This document shows positions 50,410 through 59,826 of a stretch of 64,000 nt of DNA, piece after piece (within the stretch, counting starts at the first letter, position 1; the number at the start of each line of letters is the position of its first letter). The position numbers and the translations under genes are program-made. The notes beneath the pieces are model-generated. The model did no database searches and was not told where the DNA came from. It was given only the letters and a program-made list of their open reading frames with translations. The stretch comes from Pseudarthrobacter albicanus (GTDB taxonomy: Bacteria; Actinomycetota; Actinomycetes; Actinomycetales; Micrococcaceae). The stretch covers positions 1 through 64,000 of the forward strand of contig NZ_JAGPOT010000006.1 of NCBI RefSeq assembly GCF_018224015.1, in the 5' to 3' direction.

Positions 50410-52425
50410 GTGGGGAACTCATCGAAACTTTCACTTGTCCTGATCGGTCTCATTCTTGGCGCCTCGCTGGTGGCGTGCGACGACGGCCGGGCCGGCGCCC
50501 AGGATGCCGTCAAGCAGCTCGCCTCCGCGGTTTCGGCGCTCGACGTCGGCGCCGTCGCCTTCGAGGGCAAGGACTCCGGCGCTGCCAACGACCAGCTCAA
50601 AGAGGTGTTCAAGGCCCTGGCGCCGGCGAAGCCGTCGGTGCAGGCAGGAGAACTGAAGCTGGACTCCGGAACGGCCACCGTCCCGCTGGACTACAGCTGG
50701 AACATCGGCACGGAACAGTGGAAATACACGGTTTCGGCCCAGCTGAAGAAGTCCGGCGACAAATGGCTGACCGTGTGGAACCCCGCCGTCCTGGTGCCCG
50801 GGCTGGCGGACGGCGAAGTACTCAGCAGCTCTAACGAGACTCCACAGCGGGCAGCCATCCTCGGCGCCGGCGACGTCCCCCTGGTCACCTACCGCCCGGT
50901 GGTCAACGTCGGGATCGACAAACCCCAGCTCGGCGGTGCCGACGCCGCGGACTCCGCCACGAAGCTCGCCCGGTTGGTGGGGGTGGACCCCGCCGCGTAC
51001 GCCACGCAGGTCGCGGCGGCCGGTCCCGAGGCGTTCGTTGCGGCCATCACCCTGCGCGAAGACGGCACCCGGACCATCACGGACGGGCAGATTTCAGCGA
51101 TTCCGGGCGGCCGGGCCATCAAGGACATGCTTCCGCTCGCTCCCACCCGCACGTTCGCGCGGGCTCTGCTGGGCGCAGCCGCGGAGGTCAGTGCGGAACA
51201 GATCGAAAAGTCGGGCGGGGTCCTCAAAGCCGGCGACACCACGGGCACCGGCGGCCTCCAGCAGCAATACGACGCGCAGCTGCGCGGCACCGACGGCATC
51301 GTGGTCCGGGCGCAGAAGGCCGGCCTCACGGCCGAGGAAATCAAGGCGGCCTCCCCCGACCCCCGCCGGGTCCTGTTCCGGGTTGAGATCAAGGCCGGGA
51401 CCCCGCTGAAAACCACCCTTGATCCGAAGCTCCAGCAGTTGGCCGAGGACGTGCTGGGCAAGGTCGGCCCGGCGTCGGCCATCGTGGCACTGCGCCCCTC
51501 AAGCGGTGCTGTCCTCGCGGCCGCCTCAGGGCCCGGCAGCAACGGCTACGACACCGCCATGCTGGGCCAGTACGCCCCCGGCTCCATCTTCAAGATGGTC
51601 GATTCGCTGGCCATGTTCCGCAACGGGATGACGCCGGACTCGACGGTCGATTGCCCGGCCACCCTGACGGTGGACGGCCGGACCTTCAAGAACGCCGAAG
51701 GCTACCCCGCCTCCTCGCTGGGCTCCGTGACCCTGCGCGACGCCTTCGCCCATTCCTGCAACACGGCCTTCATCAACGCCCGGGACAAGGTCAGCCAGGC
51801 CCAGTTGGAGAGCGCCGCCACCTCGCTGGGCGTCGCCGTCGAAGCGCCTTCGCTGGGGGCCGCGGCGTTCCTGGGCTCCGTCCCCGGCGCGGCCGAGGGC
51901 ACCGAGCACGCCGCCTCCATGATCGGCCAGGGCAAGGTGCTGTTGTCCCCGCTGTCGGCCGCCGTCATGGCCGGTTCGGTCGCGAAGGGAGCCCCGGTCT
52001 CGGCCCAGCTCGTGCTGAATCCGAACGCCGGCACGACGCCCGGCACCCCTTCCGCAGCTCCGACGACGGCGGCCTCCACAACGGCGGGCTCCACGCCGCC
52101 GGGCGACGCGCCGGCGTCATCCGCCCCCGCCCCGGCGAAGACCGCCGGCACGCCGGTGACCGCGGCGGAAGCCGCCTCGCTGGCCGACATGATGCGCGCC
52201 GTGGTGACCTCCGGGCACGCCGGCTTCCTCGCCTCCGTCCCGGGGGCGCCCGTGGGTGCCAAAACCGGCACGGCGGAATTCGGCAAGGACAACCCGCCCA
52301 AAACCCACGCCTGGATCGTGGCCGTCCATGGCGACCTCGCCGTGGCAGTGTTCGTCGAGGAGGGCGGGCTCGGCGCCACCGTGTCCGGGCCGCTGCTCAA
52401 GGAGTTCCTCACCGCCGCCGGCTGA
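50410..52425 (+). CDS. Penicillin-binding lipoprotein, NTF2-like and transpeptidase domains
   Basis: The 671-residue class B PBP starts with a lipoprotein signal peptide (lipobox SLVAC, C23). An NTF2-like MecA_N domain (about 28-130) precedes a dimerisation domain (about 150-320). The transpeptidase domain carries the active SxxK (S392IFK), SxN (S449-C-N) and KTG (618-620). It cross-links peptidoglycan outside the membrane. A 45-residue Thr/Ala/Pro-rich insert (about 540-585) lies inside the transpeptidase domain, before KTG. This is unusual and probably looped out. It resembles MecA/PBP2a-type enzymes of actinobacteria in domain order, not in resistance. It is followed after 52 bp by an ABC-F gene. 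Confidence 0.93.
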   Translation: MGNSSKLSLVLIGLILGASLVACDDGRAGAQDAVKQLASAVSALDVGAVAFEGKDSGAANDQLKEVFKALAPAKPSVQAGELKLDSGTATVPLDYSWNIGTEQWKYTVSAQLKKSGDKWLTVWNPAVLVPGLADGEVLSSSNETPQRAAILGAGDVPLVTYRPVVNVGIDKPQLGGADAADSATKLARLVGVDPAAYATQVAAAGPEAFVAAITLREDGTRTITDGQISAIPGGRAIKDMLPLAPTRTFARALLGAAAEVSAEQIEKSGGVLKAGDTTGTGGLQQQYDAQLRGTDGIVVRAQKAGLTAEEIKAASPDPRRVLFRVEIKAGTPLKTTLDPKLQQLAEDVLGKVGPASAIVALRPSSGAVLAAASGPGSNGYDTAMLGQYAPGSIFKMVDSLAMFRNGMTPDSTVDCPATLTVDGRTFKNAEGYPASSLGSVTLRDAFAHSCNTAFINARDKVSQAQLESAATSLGVAVEAPSLGAAAFLGSVPGAAEGTEHAASMIGQGKVLLSPLSAAVMAGSVAKGAPVSAQLVLNPNAGTTPGTPSAAPTTAASTTAGSTPPGDAPASSAPAPAKTAGTPVTAAEAASLADMMRAVVTSGHAGFLASVPGAPVGAKTGTAEFGKDNPPKTHAWIVAVHGDLAVAVFVEEGGLGATVSGPLLKEFLTAAG

Positions 52426-52477
52426 GTGGACCGGCTTCTCTCACGGGCGCGGCGCACGTCCGTGGGAAGATTGCTGT

Positions 52478-54160
52478 GTGGCTCATATTGACGTTTCCGG
52501 CATCGACTATTTCCTCTCCGACGGCACCCAGCTCCTCAACCAGGTGACCTTCAAGGTCCCGGACGGCACCAAGACGGCGCTGATCGGTCCCAACGGAACC
52601 GGCAAGACGACGCTGTTCCGGATCATCTCCGGGGATCTCGTCCCGGACGAAGGCGTGATCGGGCGCTCCGGCAGCATGGGCATCATGCGGCAGTTCGTCG
52701 GCCAGGTCAGGGACGATTCGACCGTCCGCGACCTCCTGGTCTCCGCCGCCCCGCCCGCGCTGGCCGCCGCCGCCCGGGCCGTCGACGAGGCCGAACTGGC
52801 CATGATGGAGTTCGACGATGAACCCACCCAGATGCAGTACGCCCAGGCGATCGTCGACTGGGGGGATGCCGGCGGTTACGACGTCGAGACCGTCTGGGAC
52901 GAGGTCTGCATGGCCGCGCTGGGCCTGCCCTTCGACCGCGCCCAGCACCGCCCGGCGTCGAGCCTCTCCGGCGGCGAGCAGAAGCGCCTGGTGCTCGAGG
53001 CGCTTTTCGCCGGCCCGGACGAGCTGTTGCTCCTGGACGAGCCGGACAACTACCTTGACGTCCCGGGCAAGCGCTGGCTGGAGGCCAAACTCAACCAGTC
53101 GAAGAAGACCGTGTTCTTCATCAGCCACGACCGCGAGCTGCTCGACAACGCCGCGGGCCGGATCGTCACGCTGGAACCAGGCATCAACGGCGCCGGGGCG
53201 TGGGTCCACGGCGGCGGCTTCGGCTCCTATGTGGAGGCCCGCGCGGACCGGAACGCCCGCTTCGAGGAGCTGCGCAAGCGCTGGGACGAGGAGCACGTGA
53301 AGCTCAAGGAACTCGTCAACATGTACAAGAACAAGGCGGCGTTCCGCTCCGACATGGCCAACCGGTACCACGCCGCGCAGACCCGGCTGGCGAAGTTCCT
53401 GGAGGCGGGTCCGCCCGAGGCCCTGCCCATCGAGCAGAACGTGAAGATGCGGCTCAAGGGCGGCCGCACCGCCAAACGGGCCATCGTGGCCGAGAGGCTG
53501 GAACTGACCGGGCTGATGAAGCCGTTCTCCACCGAGGTCTGGTTCGGGGACAGGGTCGGCGTCCTGGGGTCCAACGGCTCCGGCAAGAGCCACTTCCTGC
53601 GGCTCCTCGCCACCGGCGGCACCGATCCGGAGCGCGAGCACCTGCCGGTGTCCGACGTCGACATCGCCGAGGTCCCGCATGAGGGCACCGTGAAACTCGG
53701 CGCCCGCATCCGTCCCGGGTTCTTCGCCCAGACACATGCCCGGCCCGACCTGCTGGACAAGACCCTGCTCGAGATCCTGCACCGGGGCGACGAACACCGG
53801 TCCGGCCTGGGCCGCGAAGCCGCGGCCGGCGCCCTGGACGGCTACGGCCTGGCCGGACAGTCGGAACAGAAATACGAGTCGCTCTCCGGCGGGCAGCAGG
53901 CACGCTTCCAGATCCTCCTCCTCCAGCTCTCCGGCGCCACGCTCCTGCTGCTGGACGAGCCCACCGACAACCTGGACCTGCACTCGGCCGAGGCGCTGGA
54001 ACGCGCCATCGACCACTTCGAGGGTACCGTCCTGGCCGTGACCCACGACCGCTGGTTCGCGCGCACCTTCGACCGGTTCCTGGTCTTCGGCTCCGACGGC
54101 AAGGTCTACGAGTCGGAAGAGCCCGTGTGGGACGAGAAGCGGGTGGAGCGCGCCCGGTAG
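52478..54160 (+). CDS. ABC-F family ATPase
   Basis: The 560-residue cytosolic protein has two ABC domains and no membrane segment. First domain: GPNGTGKTTLF, LSGGEQKRLVLEALF, LLLLDEPDNYLDV. Second: LGSNGSGKSHFLRLL, LSGGQQARFQILLL, LLLLDEPTDNLDLHS. The two are joined by a linker with RKRWDEEHVKLKELVNMYKNKA, the P-site-tRNA-interaction motif region. ABC-F proteins act on the ribosome: housekeeping members rescue stalled ribosomes and others protect from antibiotics. Which applies here is unclear. The GTG start (VAHIDVSG) puts the first Walker A at the usual place. A tandem repeat tract begins 5 bp behind it. Confidence 0.93.
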   Translation: MAHIDVSGIDYFLSDGTQLLNQVTFKVPDGTKTALIGPNGTGKTTLFRIISGDLVPDEGVIGRSGSMGIMRQFVGQVRDDSTVRDLLVSAAPPALAAAARAVDEAELAMMEFDDEPTQMQYAQAIVDWGDAGGYDVETVWDEVCMAALGLPFDRAQHRPASSLSGGEQKRLVLEALFAGPDELLLLDEPDNYLDVPGKRWLEAKLNQSKKTVFFISHDRELLDNAAGRIVTLEPGINGAGAWVHGGGFGSYVEARADRNARFEELRKRWDEEHVKLKELVNMYKNKAAFRSDMANRYHAAQTRLAKFLEAGPPEALPIEQNVKMRLKGGRTAKRAIVAERLELTGLMKPFSTEVWFGDRVGVLGSNGSGKSHFLRLLATGGTDPEREHLPVSDVDIAEVPHEGTVKLGARIRPGFFAQTHARPDLLDKTLLEILHRGDEHRSGLGREAAAGALDGYGLAGQSEQKYESLSGGQQARFQILLLQLSGATLLLLDEPTDNLDLHSAEALERAIDHFEGTVLAVTHDRWFARTFDRFLVFGSDGKVYESEEPVWDEKRVERAR

Positions 54161-54970
54161 CAGCGACGCTCCCTCACGTCCCGCGGGGTTTCGGGGCACG
54201 CTCCCTCACGTCCCGCGGGGTTTCGGGGCACGCTCCCTCACGTCCCGCGGGGTTCCGGGGCACGCTCCCTCACGTCCCGCGGGGTTCCTGCTGTGGAGTC
54301 TCATGACTTCATGGACACTTCTGTCTCCTGGCCTCGTAGACACCCTGTCTCAGGTGGACACCTGGGGGCAGTGTTTGCTGCTGCGCAGGAGCAATCCCAA
54401 CCCGGATATCAGGATCCGTCATGCCGTGGCCATCTGGCCCGGGCCTTCCGCGCGGCGCCTCGTGCCTGGCGATGCGCAAATGCCCTGCCGCTGACAGAGA
54501 GGGGATTCTGGTAGACACAGGTCATTTGCGCGTCGTGGGGCGGTTTGCGCGTCATCAGCCGCACCGGCCCACGCAAGGATTACCCTGCGTCGGCGATGGA
54601 AAGTCGCCAGCCCCGCCGGAGACCGCAAATGGACGTGACCCGCAAAAAACAAACACACCACCTGCGGAAAACCTGCGCCACTCCACCACCCGCAGACGAA
54701 CCAAAAGACAAACCCTCCACCACACGCCCTGAGACATGACACCGCGGAGTTTCTGCAGGACGTGAGGGAGGGTTGGGGGTTTCCCTGCAGGATATGAGGG
54801 AGGGGCGCCTGTTTGGAGGTCCTGCGCTTCGCCCCGGTTCCGTCGGGGGCGCAGCTGACGCCCATGACCAAGCCGCCCTTGAACAGCTCTTCAGCCGTGG
54901 GGCAAGCGTGACCGGTCGCGGCGGACGTACTCCGCAGAAGGCTCTCCGGGACGCCGCTAGAGTTGGGGGC
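54161..54970. other. 810-bp intergenic gap with tandem repeats and an A/C-rich strand
   Basis: No gene is recognisable here. It starts with four 32-bp tandem repeats (54166-54287). At its right end, two related words in the other orientation occur: CTGCAGGACGTGAGGGAG near 54755 and CTGCAGGATATGAGGGAG near 54785. In between, 54600-54740 is strikingly rich in A and C on the plus strand (AAAACAAACACACCACC and similar). TTTGCG or CGCAAA words recur around 54475-54650. The right edge (to 54970) should hold the MFS promoter. Confidence 0.7.
54166..54287 (+). repeat. Four 32-bp tandem repeats
   Basis: The unit ACGCTCCCTCACGTCCCGCG plus GGGTTTCGGGGC repeats at 54166, 54198, 54230 and 54262. Copies 1 and 2 are identical. 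Copy 3 has one T-to-C change. Copy 4 is cut short near 54287. It starts 5 bp after the ABC-F stop, so it would be in the 3' part of that transcript. There are no spacers, so it is not a CRISPR array. Confidence 0.9.
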
Positions 54971-56167
54971 ATGACAGCGCTCCCCCCGGCGGCCCGCACG
55001 GCACAGCTCAACGCCGCGGCCGCGGCCACGTTCCTTGTTTTCGGCATCAATGGCCTCGTGTTCGCCAGCTGGGCGGCACGCATTCCGGCGGTCGCCGACC
55101 TGCTGCATGTCACGTCCGGGCAGCTGGGCACCCTTCTGCTCTGCTTGGCCCTCGGCTCCCTTATTGCGCTGCCCACCGCCGGGCTCGTGGTCGGCCGGAT
55201 CGGGACGGCCAACACCGTGCGCGCTGCAGGCCTCACCGCCGCTGCCGCCGGCGTCGCGGTGGCGTTGGCGCTGCTGGCGGAATCCGTTCCGGGCACGGCA
55301 ATCGCGCTGTTTGTCTTCGGCATCGGCATCGGTTTGTGGGACGTCTCGCAGAACATTGAAGGGGCCGACGTCGAGCACCGGCTCGGGCGCACCATCATGC
55401 CGCAGTTCCACGCAGCCTTCAGCGGCGGCGCCTTCCTGGGGGCCCTGATCGGCGCGGGCCTGTCCAACCTCGGCGTCGGACTTCCTGCGCACCTGCTCGT
55501 CATCGCCGCCGTCGTGGCCGTGCTGACCATGCTGGCCCCGCGGTATTTCCTTCCACACCTCCCGGCGGCCGCCCCGCTGGCCGGGGACGGGAAAGAGGCC
55601 AAGGGCGGTGCGGCGTGGACTGACGGACGCACCCTGCTGATCGGTGCCGTTGTCCTCGGCGCCACGCTCACAGAGGGCGCCGGGAATGACTGGATTGCGA
55701 AGGCCGCCGTCGACGGCCTCGGGGCCTCCCAATCATCCGGTGCCCTGCTGTTCGCGGCGTTCGTCCTGGCGATGACTGCCATGCGCTTTTTCGGCGGCCG
55801 GGCCATCGACGCCTACGGCCGGGTGGCGGTGCTTCGTGCCAGCATGGCCGCGGCCGCTGCCGGGCTGGGGCTCTTTGTGCTGGCGGGGAACATCTGGCTG
55901 GCCACGGCCGGTGCCGCCCTCTGGGGCCTGGGGGCTGCCCTCGCATTCCCGGTGGGCATGTCCGCCGCCGCGGACGATCCCAGGCGCGCTGCCGCCCGCG
56001 TGTCCGTCGTGTCCACGATCGGGTACGTCGCGTTCCTCGCAGGACCGCCGCTGCTCGGCTACCTCGGCGACGTGACCGGAATCAGGCCGGCGCTGCTGGT
56101 TATCGGGGTTCCGATTCTGGGTGCACTGCTGCTGGCCGGCGCCGCGAAACCCTTGCGCGCCGGCTGA
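54971..56167 (+). CDS. MFS transporter
   Basis: The 398-residue protein has 12 predicted helices and resembles the sugar/fucose or MFS_1 permease subgroup with a short central loop (YFLPHLPAAAPLAGDGKEAKGG). Repeated features are FGINGLVFASWAARIPAVAD at the first helix, GLWDVSQNIEGADVEHRLGRTIMPQFHAAFSGGAFLGALIG, and GNDWIAKAAVDGLGASQSSGALLFAAF in the second half. The substrate is unknown. The ATG at 54971 is chosen for its position before the first helix. The longer in-frame extension (66 codons) has no ribosome site and no similarity. Confidence 0.9.
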   Translation: MTALPPAARTAQLNAAAAATFLVFGINGLVFASWAARIPAVADLLHVTSGQLGTLLLCLALGSLIALPTAGLVVGRIGTANTVRAAGLTAAAAGVAVALALLAESVPGTAIALFVFGIGIGLWDVSQNIEGADVEHRLGRTIMPQFHAAFSGGAFLGALIGAGLSNLGVGLPAHLLVIAAVVAVLTMLAPRYFLPHLPAAAPLAGDGKEAKGGAAWTDGRTLLIGAVVLGATLTEGAGNDWIAKAAVDGLGASQSSGALLFAAFVLAMTAMRFFGGRAIDAYGRVAVLRASMAAAAAGLGLFVLAGNIWLATAGAALWGLGAALAFPVGMSAAADDPRRAAARVSVVSTIGYVAFLAGPPLLGYLGDVTGIRPALLVIGVPILGALLLAGAAKPLRAG

Positions 56168-56232
56168 GGCCCAACAGCACCGCAGCGGCGGTACCGGCAC
56201 CGGCGCTGCGGCCCCGGCAGTAAGGTGATCGG

Positions 56233-57735
56233 ATGCGAAGCATGCTGAGAAAGGCGCCGGGGCGCCTGTCCCGGTTGGACCGGAAACTGGTGCGGGCGGT
56301 GTCGGCACTCCCCGCGGGAAGGCACGACGACTTCTTCCGCCGACTGTCGGCGGCGGCCAACAACGGCAGGCTGTGGCTGGGGATCGCGGGTGTGTTGGCA
56401 CTCTTTCCGGGCAAGACCCGGCGCGCGGCCCTGCATGGCCTCCTGGCCCAGGGGGTGGCCTCCGGGGTCACCAACCTGGGGTTCAAGACCCTCCTGCCCC
56501 GGGCGCGTCCCCGTCCCGAGCATCTGCCCGTTTTCCGCTTCGTCCATCCGCAGCCCACGAGTTCGTCCATGCCCTCCGGCCATTCCGCCTCGGCGGTCGC
56601 CTTCACGCTGGGGGTCGGAATAATCCGCCCCTGGCTGGGTGCAGCGCTGGCTCCCGTGGCGGCAGGCGTCGCCTATTCCCGGGTCCACACCGGCGCCCAC
56701 TGGCCCTCCGATGTAGTGTTCGGCTCCGCCATCGGGGCCGGCGCAGCCTTGGTGACGCGGAAGTGGTGGCCCGTCCGGCCGCCGTTCCCGGCAAGCAGCT
56801 GCACCCGCGCGCGTGCCCCGGAACTTCCCGAGGGGGAGGGGTTGGGCATCGCGATTAACACCCTCGGTGGCTCTTATGCCGACGAGACCGCGGCCGCCCT
56901 CCAAAAAGTATTCCCAAGGGCGTACATAAAGAAAATCGGCCCGGCGGAGGACGTCGCCGCCGGGATCGCCGCCGTCGCTGCCCGCCCCGGCATCGTGGCC
57001 CTGGGCGTCTGGGGCGGCGACGGGACCGTCGGCACCGCCGCCGCCACCGCCGTCGAACACTCGCTCCCGCTGCTCGTGCTGCCCGGCGGGACCCTCAACC
57101 ACTTCGCCCGCGACGCCGGGACGCCCACCTTGACGGCGGCCGCCGAAGCGGCCTCCCGGGGCCAGGCCGCCCTGGCCGACGTCGGTCACGTGGCAGTGGA
57201 ACGCGGCCGGCCGGACAGTCCCGAAACACTGGAGCTGACCATGCTCAACACGGCCGGCATCGGCCTCTACCCGAACCTGGTACGACGGCGGGAACGGCTC
57301 CAGCCTGCGCTGGGCAAGCCGCTGGCCGGGGTCGTGGCCATGTTCCGGACCTTCGCCGCCGGGACCCCGACCACGCTGATCGTGGACGGCGTCCGGCATA
57401 AGCTCTGGATCATGTATGTGGGCCGCGGCCGCTACTACCCCCGCGACCACGCCCCCCTGATGCGTCCGGTGCTGGACGACGGTGTCCTGGACCTGCGGAT
57501 GATCACCGCCGACGAACCGTTTGCCCGGCTGCGGCTGCTCTGGTCAGTGCTGACAGGCACGATCGCCACCTCCGGAATCACGCATCTCAGCGAAACCAGC
57601 CGGATCCGGGTGGAAACCGCCGGATCGCCCATGGTGCTGGCCGTGGATGGCGAAGCCATGCCCGGGGTCCGCGCCGCCGAATTTTCGGTGAAGCGTGGCG
57701 CGCTTCGGTACTACTCGCCCTGGCCGGAGCGCTGA
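56233..57735 (+). CDS. PAP2 phosphatase fused to diacylglycerol kinase-like domain
   Basis: The 500-residue fusion protein has an N-terminal PAP2/phosphatidic-acid phosphatase domain with hydrophobic segments. It carries the KTLLPRARPRPEHL, SSMPSGHSAS and SRVHTGAHWPSDV motifs (KxxxxxxRP, PSGH, SRxxxxxHxxxD). From about residue 205 a DAGK/LCB5-like catalytic domain follows (ALGVWGGDGTVGTAAATA, LPGGTLNHFARDAGTP, VDGEAMPGVRAAEF). One domain removes phosphate from lipid phosphates and the other adds it. The substrate pair is unknown but fits recycling of diacylglycerol or undecaprenol. The fusion is known in actinobacteria. It stands alone, 65 bp after the MFS gene. Confidence 0.92.
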   Translation: MRSMLRKAPGRLSRLDRKLVRAVSALPAGRHDDFFRRLSAAANNGRLWLGIAGVLALFPGKTRRAALHGLLAQGVASGVTNLGFKTLLPRARPRPEHLPVFRFVHPQPTSSSMPSGHSASAVAFTLGVGIIRPWLGAALAPVAAGVAYSRVHTGAHWPSDVVFGSAIGAGAALVTRKWWPVRPPFPASSCTRARAPELPEGEGLGIAINTLGGSYADETAAALQKVFPRAYIKKIGPAEDVAAGIAAVAARPGIVALGVWGGDGTVGTAAATAVEHSLPLLVLPGGTLNHFARDAGTPTLTAAAEAASRGQAALADVGHVAVERGRPDSPETLELTMLNTAGIGLYPNLVRRRERLQPALGKPLAGVVAMFRTFAAGTPTTLIVDGVRHKLWIMYVGRGRYYPRDHAPLMRPVLDDGVLDLRMITADEPFARLRLLWSVLTGTIATSGITHLSETSRIRVETAGSPMVLAVDGEAMPGVRAAEFSVKRGALRYYSPWPER

Positions 57736-57979
57736 CGTCCCGCGGATTTCCCCGGCGGGAGGACGGCAGGGAGGACGGGCAGGGAGGACGCGGCCGAAGA
57801 CTCCGGCCCGCCGTCGGGGACGTGCCGACCCGGCAATTCTCCGTGGGGATTACCCTGATTCGACCCTGAATCATCCCTGAGACCGGTGGAATCCGCCGCG
57901 GCCCTCTGTACCGTGGGGTGTGCACACGGACTCGTGTCCACGACGGTCCGCACACCCCGCTACGCAAAGGAACGCTTCC

Positions 57980-58930
57980 ATGATCGAAGCAAGAGGCCTG
58001 ACCAAGGTCTACGGCGACAAGACCGCCGTCGCCGGAGTCAACTTCACCGTCGAAGCCGGCCGGGTCACCGGCTTCCTGGGCCCCAACGGAGCCGGCAAGT
58101 CCACCACCATGCGCATGATCATGGGACTGGACCGGCCGACGTCGGGCTCCGTCACCGTCAACGGCGCCGCGTTCGCCAGCCATGCCGCCCCGCTGCGCGA
58201 CGTCGGTGCCCTGCTCGATGCCAAGGCCGTCCACACGAGCCGCTCGGCCTACAACCACCTCCTGGCGATGGCAGCGACGCACAGCATTCCGAGGAAGCGC
58301 GTGCACGAAGTCATCGAAATGACAGGCCTGGCCGAGGTGGCCAGGAAGAAAGTCAAGGGCTTCTCGCTCGGCATGGGCCAGCGGCTGGGAATAGCCGCGG
58401 CGTTGCTGGGCGACCCGCAGACGGTCATCCTGGACGAGCCCGTCAACGGCCTCGATCCGGAGGGCGTCGTCTGGGTCCGCAACCTGGCCAAGTATCTGGC
58501 CTCCGAGGGGCGCACCGTGTTCCTTTCCAGCCATCTCATGAGCGAAATGGCCGTCACGGCGGACCACCTGATCGTGATCGGCCGCGGCCGGATCATCGCC
58601 GACGGCCCGATCCAGGAGATCATCAACGGCAATGGCCAAAGCCGCACGCGCGTCCGCACCGACCAGCCGGACCAGCTCATGCACGCGCTGGCCGGAACGG
58701 GCGTCTCGGTGGAGGTGCAGGACAACGAACTGCTGGAGGTCAGGGGCCTTGATCCGCGGCAGATTGCCCGCGCCGCCCTCGAGCGCCAGGTCATGATCTA
58801 CGAACTCACCCCGCTTCAGGCCAGCCTCGAGGAGGCCTACATGGAACTGACCAAGGATGAGGTCGAATACCACTCGCTGATCACCGCGGGCGCTGCCGCT
58901 CCCGCCCAGTCCGGAGGCAACCAAGCATGA
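57980..58930 (+). CDS. ABC transporter ATP-binding protein
   Basis: This 316-residue ABC ATPase has Walker A GPNGAGKSTTMRM, signature FSLGMGQRLGIAAALLGDP and Walker B VILDEPVNGLDPEG. A C-terminal extension of about 90 residues is typical of the lantibiotic/DrrA-type exporters (VRTDQPDQLMHALAG, LEEAYMELTKDEVEY). The ATG at 57980 follows AAAGGA. It overlaps the permease gene by 4 bp (ATGA), so the two form one exporter of unknown substrate. Confidence 0.95.
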   Translation: MIEARGLTKVYGDKTAVAGVNFTVEAGRVTGFLGPNGAGKSTTMRMIMGLDRPTSGSVTVNGAAFASHAAPLRDVGALLDAKAVHTSRSAYNHLLAMAATHSIPRKRVHEVIEMTGLAEVARKKVKGFSLGMGQRLGIAAALLGDPQTVILDEPVNGLDPEGVVWVRNLAKYLASEGRTVFLSSHLMSEMAVTADHLIVIGRGRIIADGPIQEIINGNGQSRTRVRTDQPDQLMHALAGTGVSVEVQDNELLEVRGLDPRQIARAALERQVMIYELTPLQASLEEAYMELTKDEVEYHSLITAGAAAPAQSGGNQA

Positions 58931-59826
58931 GCTCCACCACCCTCGACCCCACACCCTCACGCCGCGGCGCCCACGCCGGGCCCGACGTCCGCCGCGCGCT
59001 GTCCGGCAACGGCACCAGCACCGGCCCGGGGCCGCGCTTCCTGCGCGTGCTCCATTCCGAATTCATCAAGTTCCGGACCCTGCTGTCCACCCTGATCCTG
59101 CTCGGCGCCACCGTCGCCGTCATTGTGGGCGTCGGCGCCCTCGCGGCGTGGGGAATCGGCCAGGCGCTGCAGGCCTCGGGAGCGAATCCGCAGCGGGCCG
59201 CCGCCCTGGCCGCCCAAGGCGACATCGCCGCCTCGGCGCCCAGCGCCGGGATCTCCTTCGCGCAGCTGATCCTCGGATCGCTGGCCGTGCTGATCGTCAG
59301 TTCCGAGTTCACCACGGGCATGGCGCGTTCAACGTTCACCGCCGTGCCGAAGCGGATCCCGGCCTTCCTGGCCAAGCTCCTCGTCGTGGTGGTCTCCGCC
59401 TTCCTGGTCACCGGTCTTTCGCTCTGGCTGGCCGGCCTCGTGGCAGTGCCCATCTTCGACCAGTATGGGCACACCTTGGACATCTCCAGCGGCCACTACA
59501 TCAGGACGTTGCTGATCAACAGCGTCTACGTTGCCGCCGTTGCCGCCATCGGCATGGCCCTTGGTGCCCTGATCCGTAACTCCGCGGGCGGCATCATGAG
59601 CCTCGTCGGGATCTTCTTTGTCCTGCCGATTGCCCTGCAGATTATCCAGGGCGACTTCGTCAAGGAACTCCGCAAGTTCATCCCGGACAACACCCTGGCG
59701 CCCATGACCGCCGCCGAACATGTCACCGACACCCTGGAGGCCTGGCAGGCCGCGCTCGTCCTGGGCGGCTGGGTTCTCATCCCGGTCCTGCTCGCCGCGG
59801 TCCTGCTGAAGAAGCGCGACGTCTAG
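58927..59826 (+). CDS. ABC-2-type permease
   Basis: The 299-residue membrane partner of the preceding ATPase has a polar N-terminus of about 35 residues and six predicted helices. Examples are LLSTLILLGATVAVIVGVGALAAWGI, LILGSLAVLIVSSEFTTGMARSTF (conserved loop after TM2) and MSLVGIFFVLPIALQII. It belongs to the ABC-2/DrrB-like class. It is translationally coupled to the ATPase (overlap ATGA). A terminator-like hairpin lies about 57 bp behind it. Confidence 0.92.
   Translation: MSSTTLDPTPSRRGAHAGPDVRRALSGNGTSTGPGPRFLRVLHSEFIKFRTLLSTLILLGATVAVIVGVGALAAWGIGQALQASGANPQRAAALAAQGDIAASAPSAGISFAQLILGSLAVLIVSSEFTTGMARSTFTAVPKRIPAFLAKLLVVVVSAFLVTGLSLWLAGLVAVPIFDQYGHTLDISSGHYIRTLLINSVYVAAVAAIGMALGALIRNSAGGIMSLVGIFFVLPIALQIIQGDFVKELRKFIPDNTLAPMTAAEHVTDTLEAWQAALVLGGWVLIPVLLAAVLLKKRDV

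Noticed and set aside
54166..54287. CRISPR array
   Set aside because: The units are back to back with no spacers, and no cas gene is near.
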